Both the position numbers and the translations under genes were made by a program. From positions 159,280 to 223,279 of the forward strand of contig NZ_FZQR01000013.1 of assembly GCF_900199455.1 (NCBI RefSeq): a stretch of DNA of 64,000 nucleotides, written 5' to 3'. Below, piece after piece: positions 37,205 through 44,506 of this stretch. The notes beneath the pieces were generated by a model. It saw only the letters and a list, made by a program, of their open reading frames with translations. It ran no database searches and was not told where the DNA came from. The first letter of the stretch is position 1, and the number at the start of each line of letters is the position of its first letter. The DNA comes from Mesorhizobium carmichaelinearum (GTDB taxonomy: Bacteria; Pseudomonadota; Alphaproteobacteria; Rhizobiales; Rhizobiaceae).

Positions 37205-38220
37205 ACGCAATGTCGGCGCGATCCGAGCCTGAGACGGCGGCTGACGTCACCGAGTTAGCCCGGCATGCGCTCGAGCATTGGGGCGTCCGCAACGCTGAGC
37301 CGGAGCTTTTGAAATACCGCGAGAATGCGGTCTTTCGCGTTCGCTTGGCCGACGGCCGGCCGGCCGCCTTGCGCATTCATCGGCTTGGCTATCACACCGA
37401 CGCGGCGCTGCGCTCTGAACTGCAATGGATGGGTTTTCTGCAATCGGCCGGTGTCGCCACGCCGTCCCCGGTGCCGACGTTAGCCGGCGATCTGTTCGTG
37501 CCGGTCGGCCTCGGCACTTCCACGCCGCGTCAGGTCGATTGCCTGAGCTGGCTCGAAGGCCGCGCCGTCGGCGCGCGCGGCGTGCCGCTCGGCTATTCGC
37601 CGCAACGGGCGAGTGACGTCTTCACCGCCATAGGGCAAACCATAGCGCGCATGCACAATGCCGCTGTCGGCTGGACGCCGCCGCCAGGCTTTGCCCGCCA
37701 TGCCTGGGATTTCGATGGCTTCTTCGGCCCGAACCCGACCTGGGGCCACTTCGAGACCTGCCCGTTTCTCGACGATGCCAATCGTGAACTGGTCCACCGT
37801 GCCCACAGAAAAGCGGTCGCGGCACTTTCGCGGCATGAGCGTAGTGCGCGCAATTTCGGCCTGATCCATGCCGATCTGGTGCGCGAGAACGTGCTGCTCG
37901 ACGGCGACACCATAGAGATCATCGACTTCGACGATTGCGGCCAGGGCTGGCACGCCTACGATCTTGCCGTCGCGCTCTACCAGAACCGCGAAGAAGCGAT
38001 CTATCCGCTGATCGAGGCGTCACTGCTCGACGGCTACCGGCAGGAGCGGGAGCTGGCGCCGCAGGACGTCGCGGCCTTGCCGCTGTTTTCCGCGTTACGC
38101 GCCTTTGCCTTCCTTGGCTGGGTGCAGAGCCGCGTCGAGGGCGACATTACCCGCGAAGCCGGCATGCGCATCTCGACCATCGCCAGCGGCGTCGTGGCGG
38201 CCTATCTGCACGGCGCGTGA
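37201..38220 (+). CDS. APH-family small-molecule kinase (candidate amino-alcohol/hydroxylysine kinase)
   Basis: 339 residues with the aminoglycoside phosphotransferase/homoserine kinase II fold. The catalytic loop is HADLVRENVLL near residue 222 (Asp base and Asn metal ligand), with the metal-binding IIDFDDCGQGWHAYDLA near 240. The nucleotide-binding N-lobe has YRENAVFRV. GTG start overlaps the upstream stop (GTGA), so it is coupled to the phospho-lyase-like gene. In vertebrates hydroxylysine kinase (this fold) works with PHYKPL, and some bacteria fuse kinase and lyase, which supports a kinase-lyase pair. Substrate unproven. Confidence 0.82.
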   Translation: MNAMSARSEPETAADVTELARHALEHWGVRNAEPELLKYRENAVFRVRLADGRPAALRIHRLGYHTDAALRSELQWMGFLQSAGVATPSPVPTLAGDLFVPVGLGTSTPRQVDCLSWLEGRAVGARGVPLGYSPQRASDVFTAIGQTIARMHNAAVGWTPPPGFARHAWDFDGFFGPNPTWGHFETCPFLDDANRELVHRAHRKAVAALSRHERSARNFGLIHADLVRENVLLDGDTIEIIDFDDCGQGWHAYDLAVALYQNREEAIYPLIEASLLDGYRQERELAPQDVAALPLFSALRAFAFLGWVQSRVEGDITREAGMRISTIASGVVAAYLHGA

Positions 38221-38232
38221 GTTGCCGAGCCG

Positions 38233-39039
38233 TCAGCTCTTGGCGAAATAGATGCTGACCGTGCCTGAACTGCCGAAATCGGCGACGATCGTGTCGCCCG
38301 GCCGTGCTTCGACCGGACGCACGAAGGAGCCCGACAGCACCACTTCGCCAGCCGCGATCGATAGGCCGTAGCGGCCGAGCCGGTCGGCCAGCCAGGCGAT
38401 GCCCATGGCCGGGTGGTTGAGCACGCCGGCGCCGAGCCCGGTCTCCTCGACCTCGGCATTGCGTGAGACGATGGCGCCGATCCAGCGCATGTCGGCTTCA
38501 TCAGGCCGCTGCGGCCGGCCGCCGATGACGATGCCGGCATTGGCGGCATTGTCGGAGATCGTGTCGAAGAAGCTGCGCGCCTTCTTGGTGTCGGCATTGA
38601 CGCGCTCGATGCGCGTGTCGAGGATTTCGAGCGCCGGCGTGATGTAGTCGGTGGCGTTGAGCACGTCGAAGATCGTCACGCCGGGACCCTTGAGCGGCGC
38701 TTTCATGACGAAGGCGATCTCGGCCTCGACGCGCGGCTGGATGAAGCGGCCGGCGGGAATGGTCGCGCCGTCGTTGAAGAACATGTCGTCGAACAGCACG
38801 CCGGAATCCGGCGTGTCGATGGTCAGCGCATATTGCATCGCCTTGGAGGTCAGGCCGATCTTCCAGCCCTTCGGCTTCAGCCCGGAATCGGTCTTGCGTT
38901 TCACCAGCGCCGCCTGGACGCGATAGGCGTCCTCCATGGTCGCCTCGGGGAAATCGAGGCTGAGCAGCCGGATCTGGCGGCGCGAGCGTTCGGCCTCGAA
39001 CAGCCGCGCCGCGGCGTCCTCCACTTGCTCCGGGGTCAT
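38233..39039 (-). CDS. hpaH: 2-oxo-hept-4-ene-1,7-dioate hydratase
   Basis: Adds water to 2-oxo-hept-4-enedioate in homoprotocatechuate meta-cleavage; 268 residues, as in E. coli HpaH. FAH-superfamily C-terminal core: RVEAEIAFVMK near residue 103 (metal-ligand glutamates) and LSGSFVRPVEARPGDTI near the end. Last gene of the hpaFEDGH transcript; its ATG overlaps the hpaG stop by 4 nt. It ends convergently with the APH-kinase gene 12 nt away. Confidence 0.88.
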   Translation of the reverse strand: MTPEQVEDAAARLFEAERSRRQIRLLSLDFPEATMEDAYRVQAALVKRKTDSGLKPKGWKIGLTSKAMQYALTIDTPDSGVLFDDMFFNDGATIPAGRFIQPRVEAEIAFVMKAPLKGPGVTIFDVLNATDYITPALEILDTRIERVNADTKKARSFFDTISDNAANAGIVIGGRPQRPDEADMRWIGAIVSRNAEVEETGLGAGVLNHPAMGIAWLADRLGRYGLSIAAGEVVLSGSFVRPVEARPGDTIVADFGSSGTVSIYFAKS

Positions 39040-39908
39040 GCCGCTGCCTCGTCGACGACGCTGTTCCTGAGCACACCGATACCGTCTGCCTCGACCTCGA
39101 TGACATCGCCCGGCTTCAGCCAGATCGGCGGGTCAAAGCGGGCGCCGGCGCCGGTCGGCGTGCCGGTGACGATGATATCGCCAGGCACCAGCGTGGTGAA
39201 GGTCGAGATGTAGTTGATGATCTTGCGGAAGGAAAAGATCATCCGGCTGGTGCGGTCCTGCTGGCGGATCTCGCCATTGACGCGGGTGGAGAGCGCAATG
39301 TCGGCGATCTGCGCCTCGTCCGTGAACGGCACCAGCCACGGCCCGATCGAGCCGGTGCGGTCGAAATTCTTGCCTTGCGTGACGTTGAACTTGGCGTGCC
39401 GCACCCAGTCGCGGATGGTGCCTTCATTGCACAGCGACAGTGCCGCGATGTGACCGAGCGCGTCGGCCTCGGCGATGCGACGCCCGCCCTTGCCGATGAC
39501 GATGACGATCTCGCCCTCATAGTCGAGCTGCGGTGATTCCAGCGGCCGCACCAGCGCGGCGCCATGGCCGACGAAGGAACGCGGGAAGCGGATGAACAGC
39601 GACGGATTCGAAGGCGCTGCCTGGCCGTCCTTGTACTCCTCGTTGCGGTCCGGGTAGTTGACACCGACGCAGATGATCTTTTCCGGCGACGGGACCGGAA
39701 TTTGATAGCCGATATCCTCGACCGCGAAATCGGCGTCGAAGGCATCTGCTTCCTCGGCGAGTTTGCCGAGCGCGTCGGCTTCGATCACTTCGCGCAGCGT
39801 CGGCCATTCCTCGTGGCGCGCCGAAAGGTCGACGACGCCCTTTGTGGTGACCGCGCCATAGCGCGCCTTGCCGCCGGCCGTGAAGGTGGCGAGCCGTGGG
39901 TGTCTCAT
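39036..39908 (-). CDS. hpaG: FAH-family OPET decarboxylase/HHDD isomerase (HpaG-like)
   Basis: 290 residues with one FAH domain: CVGVNYPDRNEEYKD near residue 81, DYEGEIVIVIGKGGRRIAEADA near 130, and TGTPTGAGARFDPP near 254. E. coli HpaG is a 429-residue double-domain protein; here one domain must do both steps, pair with itself, or share the work with another enzyme. Position inside the hpa operon supports the role. A hairpin repeat separates it from hpaD. Confidence 0.82.
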   Translation of the reverse strand: MRHPRLATFTAGGKARYGAVTTKGVVDLSARHEEWPTLREVIEADALGKLAEEADAFDADFAVEDIGYQIPVPSPEKIICVGVNYPDRNEEYKDGQAAPSNPSLFIRFPRSFVGHGAALVRPLESPQLDYEGEIVIVIGKGGRRIAEADALGHIAALSLCNEGTIRDWVRHAKFNVTQGKNFDRTGSIGPWLVPFTDEAQIADIALSTRVNGEIRQQDRTSRMIFSFRKIINYISTFTTLVPGDIIVTGTPTGAGARFDPPIWLKPGDVIEVEADGIGVLRNSVVDEAAA

Positions 39909-39962
39909 GGTGCGGCTCCGCCGATGGTGATGCTGAATATCGGCGAGGTTGGAGCCCTACGG

Positions 39963-40121
39963 CGCCCCCCTCTGTCCTGCCGGACATCTCCCCCACAAGG
40001 GGGGAGATCGGCCGGCCGCGCGGCTGGCGCTTTTCTTGCAACGCTGAAAATTGGCGAAGGCAGAGATGGCATCCAATCTCCCCCCTCGTGGGGGAGATGT
40101 CCGGCAGGACAGAGGGGGGCG
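39963..40121. repeat. Long inverted repeat splitting the hpa operon
   Basis: 46-bp arms (39963-40008 and 40076-40121) are reverse complements with one mismatch around a 67-bp loop, and each arm has its own CTCCCCC/GGGGGAG hairpin. It fills most of the 243-bp gap between hpaD and hpaG. If transcribed it would fold into a very stable structure and could reduce hpaGH expression. Confidence 0.85.
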
Positions 40122-40151
40122 CGAAGGAACGCTGACATCTAAAATTCCCGT

Positions 40152-41132
40152 CTACGGCGCCACGATCGGCGACGCGGTCAAATCCGGCTGGCGCGCGGTG
40201 GCACCGGCAAAGCTGCTGCCTTCCTCGAACCAGCTTTTTGGGGCTGGCGCGCCCCACAGTGTCTGTCGTTGCGGGTCCTTGAGGTCCCATTTGATCGGTT
40301 CAAGGTCCGGATCGACCGTCTGGTAGTCGGAACAATAGATCTCGATGCGATGATTGTCCGGGTCTCTGATATAGAGGAAGAAGGCGTTGGAAATGCCGTG
40401 CCGGCCGGGGCCGCGCTCGATATTCGGCAGCCAGCCGGTCGTCGCCATCAGGTCGAGCAAGTCGATGATGTTGAGCGGCGTCGGCACCCAGAAGGCGACG
40501 TGGTGCAGGCGTGGGCCGACGCCATTGGTGAAGGCGATGTCGTGGACGCCGCCCTTGCGGTGCGTCCAGGCCGCCCACAACTTTCCGCTCGAGGCATCCT
40601 CGGTGTATTCCGTGACGCGAAAGCCGAGCTCGTTGTAGAAGGCGACGGACTCGTCGACATTGGGCGAGAAGCAGTTGAAGTGGTCGATACGCAGCGGCTT
40701 CACGCCCTTGTAGAGCGCGTATTTCTGATGGATCGGCGGCAGTCGCTCCATCTGCGCATAGAATTCCAGCGGAATGCCGTGCGGATCACGCGTGCGGAAG
40801 GTGCGCGACTGATAGGGCCGCTCGACCCATTCCACCGGCAGGCCCTTGCCCTTGAAGAAGTGCTCGGCCTTGTCGAGGTCCTCGTCCGAAAAGACCTTGA
40901 AGCCAAGGTCGCGCGCTTCCGGCGTCGTCGCCTTGCGCAGCACGATGCAATGATGGCCACGCTCTTCCATGGCGCGCAGGTAGATGGCGCCTGATGTCTC
41001 GTCGGTGACCTGCAGGCCAAGCGTGTCGACATAGAAGGCGCGGGACTTGGCAAGGTCGGTCACCGCCAACTCGACATGGCTGAGGCGAACGATGTTGAAG
41101 GCGGGATAGAGGTTGGGCTTGGGCAAGGGCAT
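40152..41132 (-). CDS. hpaD: 3,4-dihydroxyphenylacetate 2,3-dioxygenase
   Basis: Extradiol ring-cleaving enzyme of the vicinal-oxygen-chelate type, 326 residues, with two VOC units (about 13-125 and 146-270). Expected Fe or Mn ligands are His151 (RIDHFN), one of His210/211 (LHHVAFW) and Glu264 (HRIEIYCSDY). It converts homoprotocatechuate to 5-carboxymethyl-2-hydroxymuconate semialdehyde. CGGAGGAG ribosome site; 14 nt after hpaE. Confidence 0.92.
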   Translation of the reverse strand: MPLPKPNLYPAFNIVRLSHVELAVTDLAKSRAFYVDTLGLQVTDETSGAIYLRAMEERGHHCIVLRKATTPEARDLGFKVFSDEDLDKAEHFFKGKGLPVEWVERPYQSRTFRTRDPHGIPLEFYAQMERLPPIHQKYALYKGVKPLRIDHFNCFSPNVDESVAFYNELGFRVTEYTEDASSGKLWAAWTHRKGGVHDIAFTNGVGPRLHHVAFWVPTPLNIIDLLDLMATTGWLPNIERGPGRHGISNAFFLYIRDPDNHRIEIYCSDYQTVDPDLEPIKWDLKDPQRQTLWGAPAPKSWFEEGSSFAGATARQPDLTASPIVAP

Positions 41133-41146
41133 TCTGGTCTCCTCCG

Positions 41147-42664
41147 TCAGCCGCCGAGTTTCTGGATCGCGTGTGCCGTCGTCGCAAAGGCGACGTTCTT
41201 CGTCTCCATGTAGAAGTCGAAGGAATGGTCGCCGCCGTCGCGGCCGATGCCGGAATTCTTGACGCCGCCGAATGGCGTCGGCAGATGCCGCACATTTTCC
41301 GAATTGACCCAGATCATGCCGGCGTCGAGCGCATCGGTGAAGCGGAAGGCGCGGGTCACATCAGAAGTCCAGAGATAGCCGGTCAGGCCGTATTGCGTGT
41401 CGTTGGCGAGCGCCAGCGCCTCCGCCTCGTCCTTGAAGGCGATTGCCGTCAGCACCGGTCCGAAAATTTCTTCCTGGGCGATGCGCATCCTGTTGGTGGC
41501 GCCGGTGAACAGCGTTGGGCTGACATAGCATCCGCCCCCCGGGCCGGCGAACTTGCCGCCGCCGGCGGCAACCACGGCACCCTCCGATCTGCCGATCTCG
41601 ATATAGGACAGCACTTTCTCCTCATGCACCGGGTGGATCAGCGGACCGACCACGGTTTTGGGGTCGAGCGGGTGACCGATCTTGATGCGCTTGGCCTTCT
41701 CCGCCACCAGATCGGTGAACCGATCATACACGGAGGCTTCGACCAGAAGGCGCGATGACGAGGTGCAGCGTTCGCCGTTGAGCGAGTAGATCATGAACAC
41801 CGCCGCATCCGCCGCGCGCTCGAGGTCGGCGTCGGCGAAGACGATCACCGGGTTCTTGCCGCCGAGCTCGAAATGCACGCGCTTCAGCGTGTCGGCGCCC
41901 TGTTTCATGACCATCGAGCCGGTGCGGCTTTCGCCGACAAAGCCGATCGCCTTTATGTCAGGGTGCTCAGTCAGCGCCTTGCCGGCATGCTCGCCAAGGC
42001 CGTTGACCAGGTTCCACACGCCTTTCGGCAGGCCGGCCTCCTCGGCGATCTCGACCAGCAGCCGCGCCGTCAGTGGCGAGAATTCAGCCGGCTTATGAAC
42101 GACCGTGCAGCCGGCCGCCAGCGCCGGGGCGATCTTCCAGGTCGACAGCATGAACGGCGTGTTCCAAGGCGTGATGATGCCGACCGGGCCGATCGGCACA
42201 CGCGTGGTGACGTTGACCTGGCCCGTGGTCCGCAGCGTTTCGCCGTCACGCGCTTCCGGCGCGCGGTCGGCGAAGAAGCGGAAATTCTCGGCACCGCGCA
42301 ACGCCGCCTTGGCCATGAATTTCAGCGCCTGGCCGGTGTCCATGCATTCGACGAAGGCGATCTCCTCGGCACGCGCCTCGATCGCGTCGGCAATTTTGTG
42401 CAGCAGCTTCTTGCGCGCTTCGCCCGGCATGGCGGCCCAGGCCGGGAATGCCGTCTTCGCCGCCTTGGCGGCGCGGTCGATGTCGGTTGCATTGCCGCGC
42501 GCGACCTTGGCCAGCGGCTTCAGGTCGACCGGCGACAGCGTCTCGAAGGTCGAGCCGTCGGCGGCCGGCACGGCCTCGCCGCCGATCTGGTTCAACACGC
42601 CGTCTTTCTTGAAGCGGGCCAGATAGGCCTCGGCCTTTTTCAGATTGCCTTCGAGATCGGACAT
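41147..42664 (-). CDS. hpaE: 5-carboxymethyl-2-hydroxymuconate semialdehyde dehydrogenase
   Basis: NAD-dependent oxidation of the ring-cleavage aldehyde, 505 residues. TPWNTPFMLSTWK, base Glu in HFELGGKNPVIVF near residue 267 and nucleophile Cys in NGERCTSSSRL near 301 are intact. The ERCTSSSR form is characteristic of HpaE/BetB-like ALDHs of this pathway. Lies between hpaF and hpaD in one transcript. Confidence 0.9.
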   Translation of the reverse strand: MSDLEGNLKKAEAYLARFKKDGVLNQIGGEAVPAADGSTFETLSPVDLKPLAKVARGNATDIDRAAKAAKTAFPAWAAMPGEARKKLLHKIADAIEARAEEIAFVECMDTGQALKFMAKAALRGAENFRFFADRAPEARDGETLRTTGQVNVTTRVPIGPVGIITPWNTPFMLSTWKIAPALAAGCTVVHKPAEFSPLTARLLVEIAEEAGLPKGVWNLVNGLGEHAGKALTEHPDIKAIGFVGESRTGSMVMKQGADTLKRVHFELGGKNPVIVFADADLERAADAAVFMIYSLNGERCTSSSRLLVEASVYDRFTDLVAEKAKRIKIGHPLDPKTVVGPLIHPVHEEKVLSYIEIGRSEGAVVAAGGGKFAGPGGGCYVSPTLFTGATNRMRIAQEEIFGPVLTAIAFKDEAEALALANDTQYGLTGYLWTSDVTRAFRFTDALDAGMIWVNSENVRHLPTPFGGVKNSGIGRDGGDHSFDFYMETKNVAFATTAHAIQKLGG

Positions 42665-42676
42665 GTCAGCTTTCCG

Positions 42677-43063
42677 TCACTTGCCGCGCAGCCGCGGGTG
42701 GATTGCGTTCTTCTTCCAGCTCAGCACCGGGTCGATTTCCCGGATCTCCAGCGACAGGGCGAAATGCGGGGTCTCGAACAGCGTGGCCAGGTATTCGCTC
42801 ACTGCCGCGAACACGGCCTCGCCGGTTCGTTTCTTGTCCTCGGCGCTGCGGCCTGTGCCGATGCGGAACGACATGTCGAGAAAGGCGTTTTCCGGCAGGC
42901 TGTCGGCAATGGCGTAGGCCTCGGCACGAAAGGCCCGCACCCGCACCGCGCCGGTCTCGAACAGCCCGGTGTCGAGCACGGTGCGCAACACCAGCGCGCA
43001 CAATTCGCCCATGTCGAGCTTGGCATCGAGATTGGCCGAATACTCGATGGAGAAGTGAGGCAC
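42677..43063 (-). CDS. hpaF: 5-carboxymethyl-2-hydroxymuconate delta-isomerase
   Basis: Small tautomerase-like isomerase, 128 residues from a GTG at 43061-43063. The conserved start PHFSIEYSANL puts the catalytic Pro right after the initiator; AGGGA lies 10 nt upstream. The longer upstream frame crosses the hpaR operator and is rejected. MSFRIGTGRSAEDKKRTGEAVF and SLEIREIDP are typical. First gene of the operon. Confidence 0.9.
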   Translation of the reverse strand: MPHFSIEYSANLDAKLDMGELCALVLRTVLDTGLFETGAVRVRAFRAEAYAIADSLPENAFLDMSFRIGTGRSAEDKKRTGEAVFAAVSEYLATLFETPHFALSLEIREIDPVLSWKKNAIHPRLRGK

Positions 43064-43094
43064 GGCGTTTCGTTCCCTGGTCGCTTGTATTGTT

Positions 43095-43114
43095 GTAGTT
43101 AACGCGTTAATTAC
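43095..43114. promoter_or_regulatory. HpaR-type (MarR) operator palindrome
   Basis: The perfect 12-bp palindrome TTAACGCGTTAA (43099-43110) extends to 20 bp with a single mismatched pair. It lies 32 bp upstream of hpaF and in front of the divergent marR-type hpaR. It is the natural candidate for autoregulated repression of both units. Confidence 0.75.
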
Positions 43115-43248
43115 ATGTGGTGTGGCCGAAGTCAAGCCTTGCATCAGGACTGAGGCGACGATACGGGATGACGGTGACGGGCTTGGCGGCCAGCGCTGCT
43201 GGGCAAAGCCTGCCGCCGATCGCAAGCCAGCGCTGGAGAGAATTTCAC

Positions 43249-43677
43249 TTGCTGCCCGAGAACACCCGCCGCTCCTTGCCGATGGCGCTGCTTCACGCCC
43301 GCGAAGTGGTGATGGCGCGGTTTCGCCCGATGCTCGCCGCGCATGACGTGACCGAACAGCAATGGCGCGTGCTGCGCGTGCTGAGCGAGGCCGGCTCGGT
43401 CGAGGCAACGGAACTCGCCGATCGCGCCTCGGTGCTGCCGCCCAGCCTGACGCGCATCATCAAGGCGCTCGAGGGCCGAAAATTCATCACCCGCAATAAG
43501 GCGGAAGGCGACGGCCGCCGCGTCGTCCTGACCATCGCCCCGGCCGGTTCCGCCCTGATCGACGCCCTGTCGCCCGAGCGCCGTGTTATCTATGACGATA
43601 TCGAGCGCCGCTTCGGCCACGAGAAATTGGAGCAGCTGCTCGACCTGCTGGAGACGCTGATCGACGGCGAGAGCTGA
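43249..43677 (+). CDS. hpaR: HpaR, MarR-family repressor of homoprotocatechuate degradation
   Basis: 142 residues from a TTG with GGAGAG 8 nt upstream, giving LPENTRRSLPMALLHAREVVM, which matches the normal HpaR start. An ATG at 43168 would add a 27-residue tail without similarity. The winged helix covers TEQQWRVLRVLSEAGSVEATELADRASVLPPSLTRIIKALEGRKFI. It represses the meta-cleavage operon until homoprotocatechuate-type ligands bind (family knowledge). Confidence 0.85.
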   Translation: MLPENTRRSLPMALLHAREVVMARFRPMLAAHDVTEQQWRVLRVLSEAGSVEATELADRASVLPPSLTRIIKALEGRKFITRNKAEGDGRRVVLTIAPAGSALIDALSPERRVIYDDIERRFGHEKLEQLLDLLETLIDGES

Positions 43678-43740
43678 GGCTTTCGGTTCGTCGCAGCAGA
43701 ACGTTCCACGGCCACATGCGTTGCCAGACCGCCGTCCTGA

Positions 43741-43949
43741 TTAGCCGCAACGCCCATCACTTCGTCATCCACGGGCGGAGCAAGGAGCGAAGCGACGCGG
43801 CGCAGACCCGAGGATCCATGCCGGGACTCCTGAGCGCCGCAACGGTGCAGAATTCTGCTCCGCTGCACTCCGTGGCATGGTCACGGAATGGATCCCAGGG
43901 TCTCCGCGACGGAGCTTCGCTCCTGCTCCGCCCTAGGATGACGAAGTTG
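43741..43949. repeat. About 210-bp inverted-repeat intergenic element, copy B
   Basis: Shares its left 90 bp with 25421-25510 (one mismatch), then diverges in the centre, and ends with the same CTCCGCCC / GATGACGAAGTTG right end as copy A. It fills the 313-bp gap between the convergent hpaR and hpaC. Confidence 0.8.
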
Positions 43950-43990
43950 GGCTTCGGCTACACCCATCAAGCGGAGGCACCAGCTCCGCC

Positions 43991-44500
43991 TCACCCGCCA
44001 AAACTGCCAAGCCGCGTCGGCTGCGTATAATTCCGATCGACATAGAGCAGCGCCGAGCCGCCGCTGCCGTGGCGCACGTCGATGACGCGGCCGATCATCA
44101 CATTGTGCGTACCGACGACATGCACGTCCTCGATCTCGCAATCGAAATTGACGATCGCGTCGGACAGCGCCGGCGTGCCCGAGGTCAGCGTCTGCCAGCG
44201 CGCCGCCGAATAGCGGGCTTCCATGTCCCTGGTCGCGCCGGCGAATTTTCCCGCCAGATGCATGTGGTCATGCGTCAGCACGTTAACGCAGAAGCGGCGG
44301 TTGGCGAGGAACATGGCGGCCTGCGTCGAGCGCCCGTTCATGCATACCAGCAGCGTCGGCGGTTCGTCGGAGACGCTGCACATGGCGGTGGCGGTGAAGC
44401 CGCCGCGGCCCGCCGGCCCATCGGTGGTGACGATGTTGACCGGTGCGCAGACCCTTGCCATGGCGTCGCGGAAATCGGCCTTCGAAATCTGCGTGGCCAT
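43991..44500 (-). CDS. hpaC: 4-hydroxyphenylacetate 3-monooxygenase, flavin reductase component
   Basis: NADH-dependent FMN/FAD reductase supplying reduced flavin to HpaB, 169 residues. Flavin-reductase split-barrel fold: VNIVTTDGPAGRGGFTATAMCSVSDEPPTLLVCM (about 19-52), FCVNVLTHDH near 73 and the C-terminal GRVIDVRHG. Starts 6 nt after hpaB on the same strand. Confidence 0.9.
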   Translation of the reverse strand: MATQISKADFRDAMARVCAPVNIVTTDGPAGRGGFTATAMCSVSDEPPTLLVCMNGRSTQAAMFLANRRFCVNVLTHDHMHLAGKFAGATRDMEARYSAARWQTLTSGTPALSDAIVNFDCEIEDVHVVGTHNVMIGRVIDVRHGSGGSALLYVDRNYTQPTRLGSFGG

Positions 44501-44506
44501 CGGCGT

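Noticed and set aside
43168..43248. Longer N-terminus for HpaR starting at ATG 43168
   Set aside because: The extra residues match no HpaR and no ribosome site is clear, while TTG 43249 has GGAGAG at good spacing and the normal family start.
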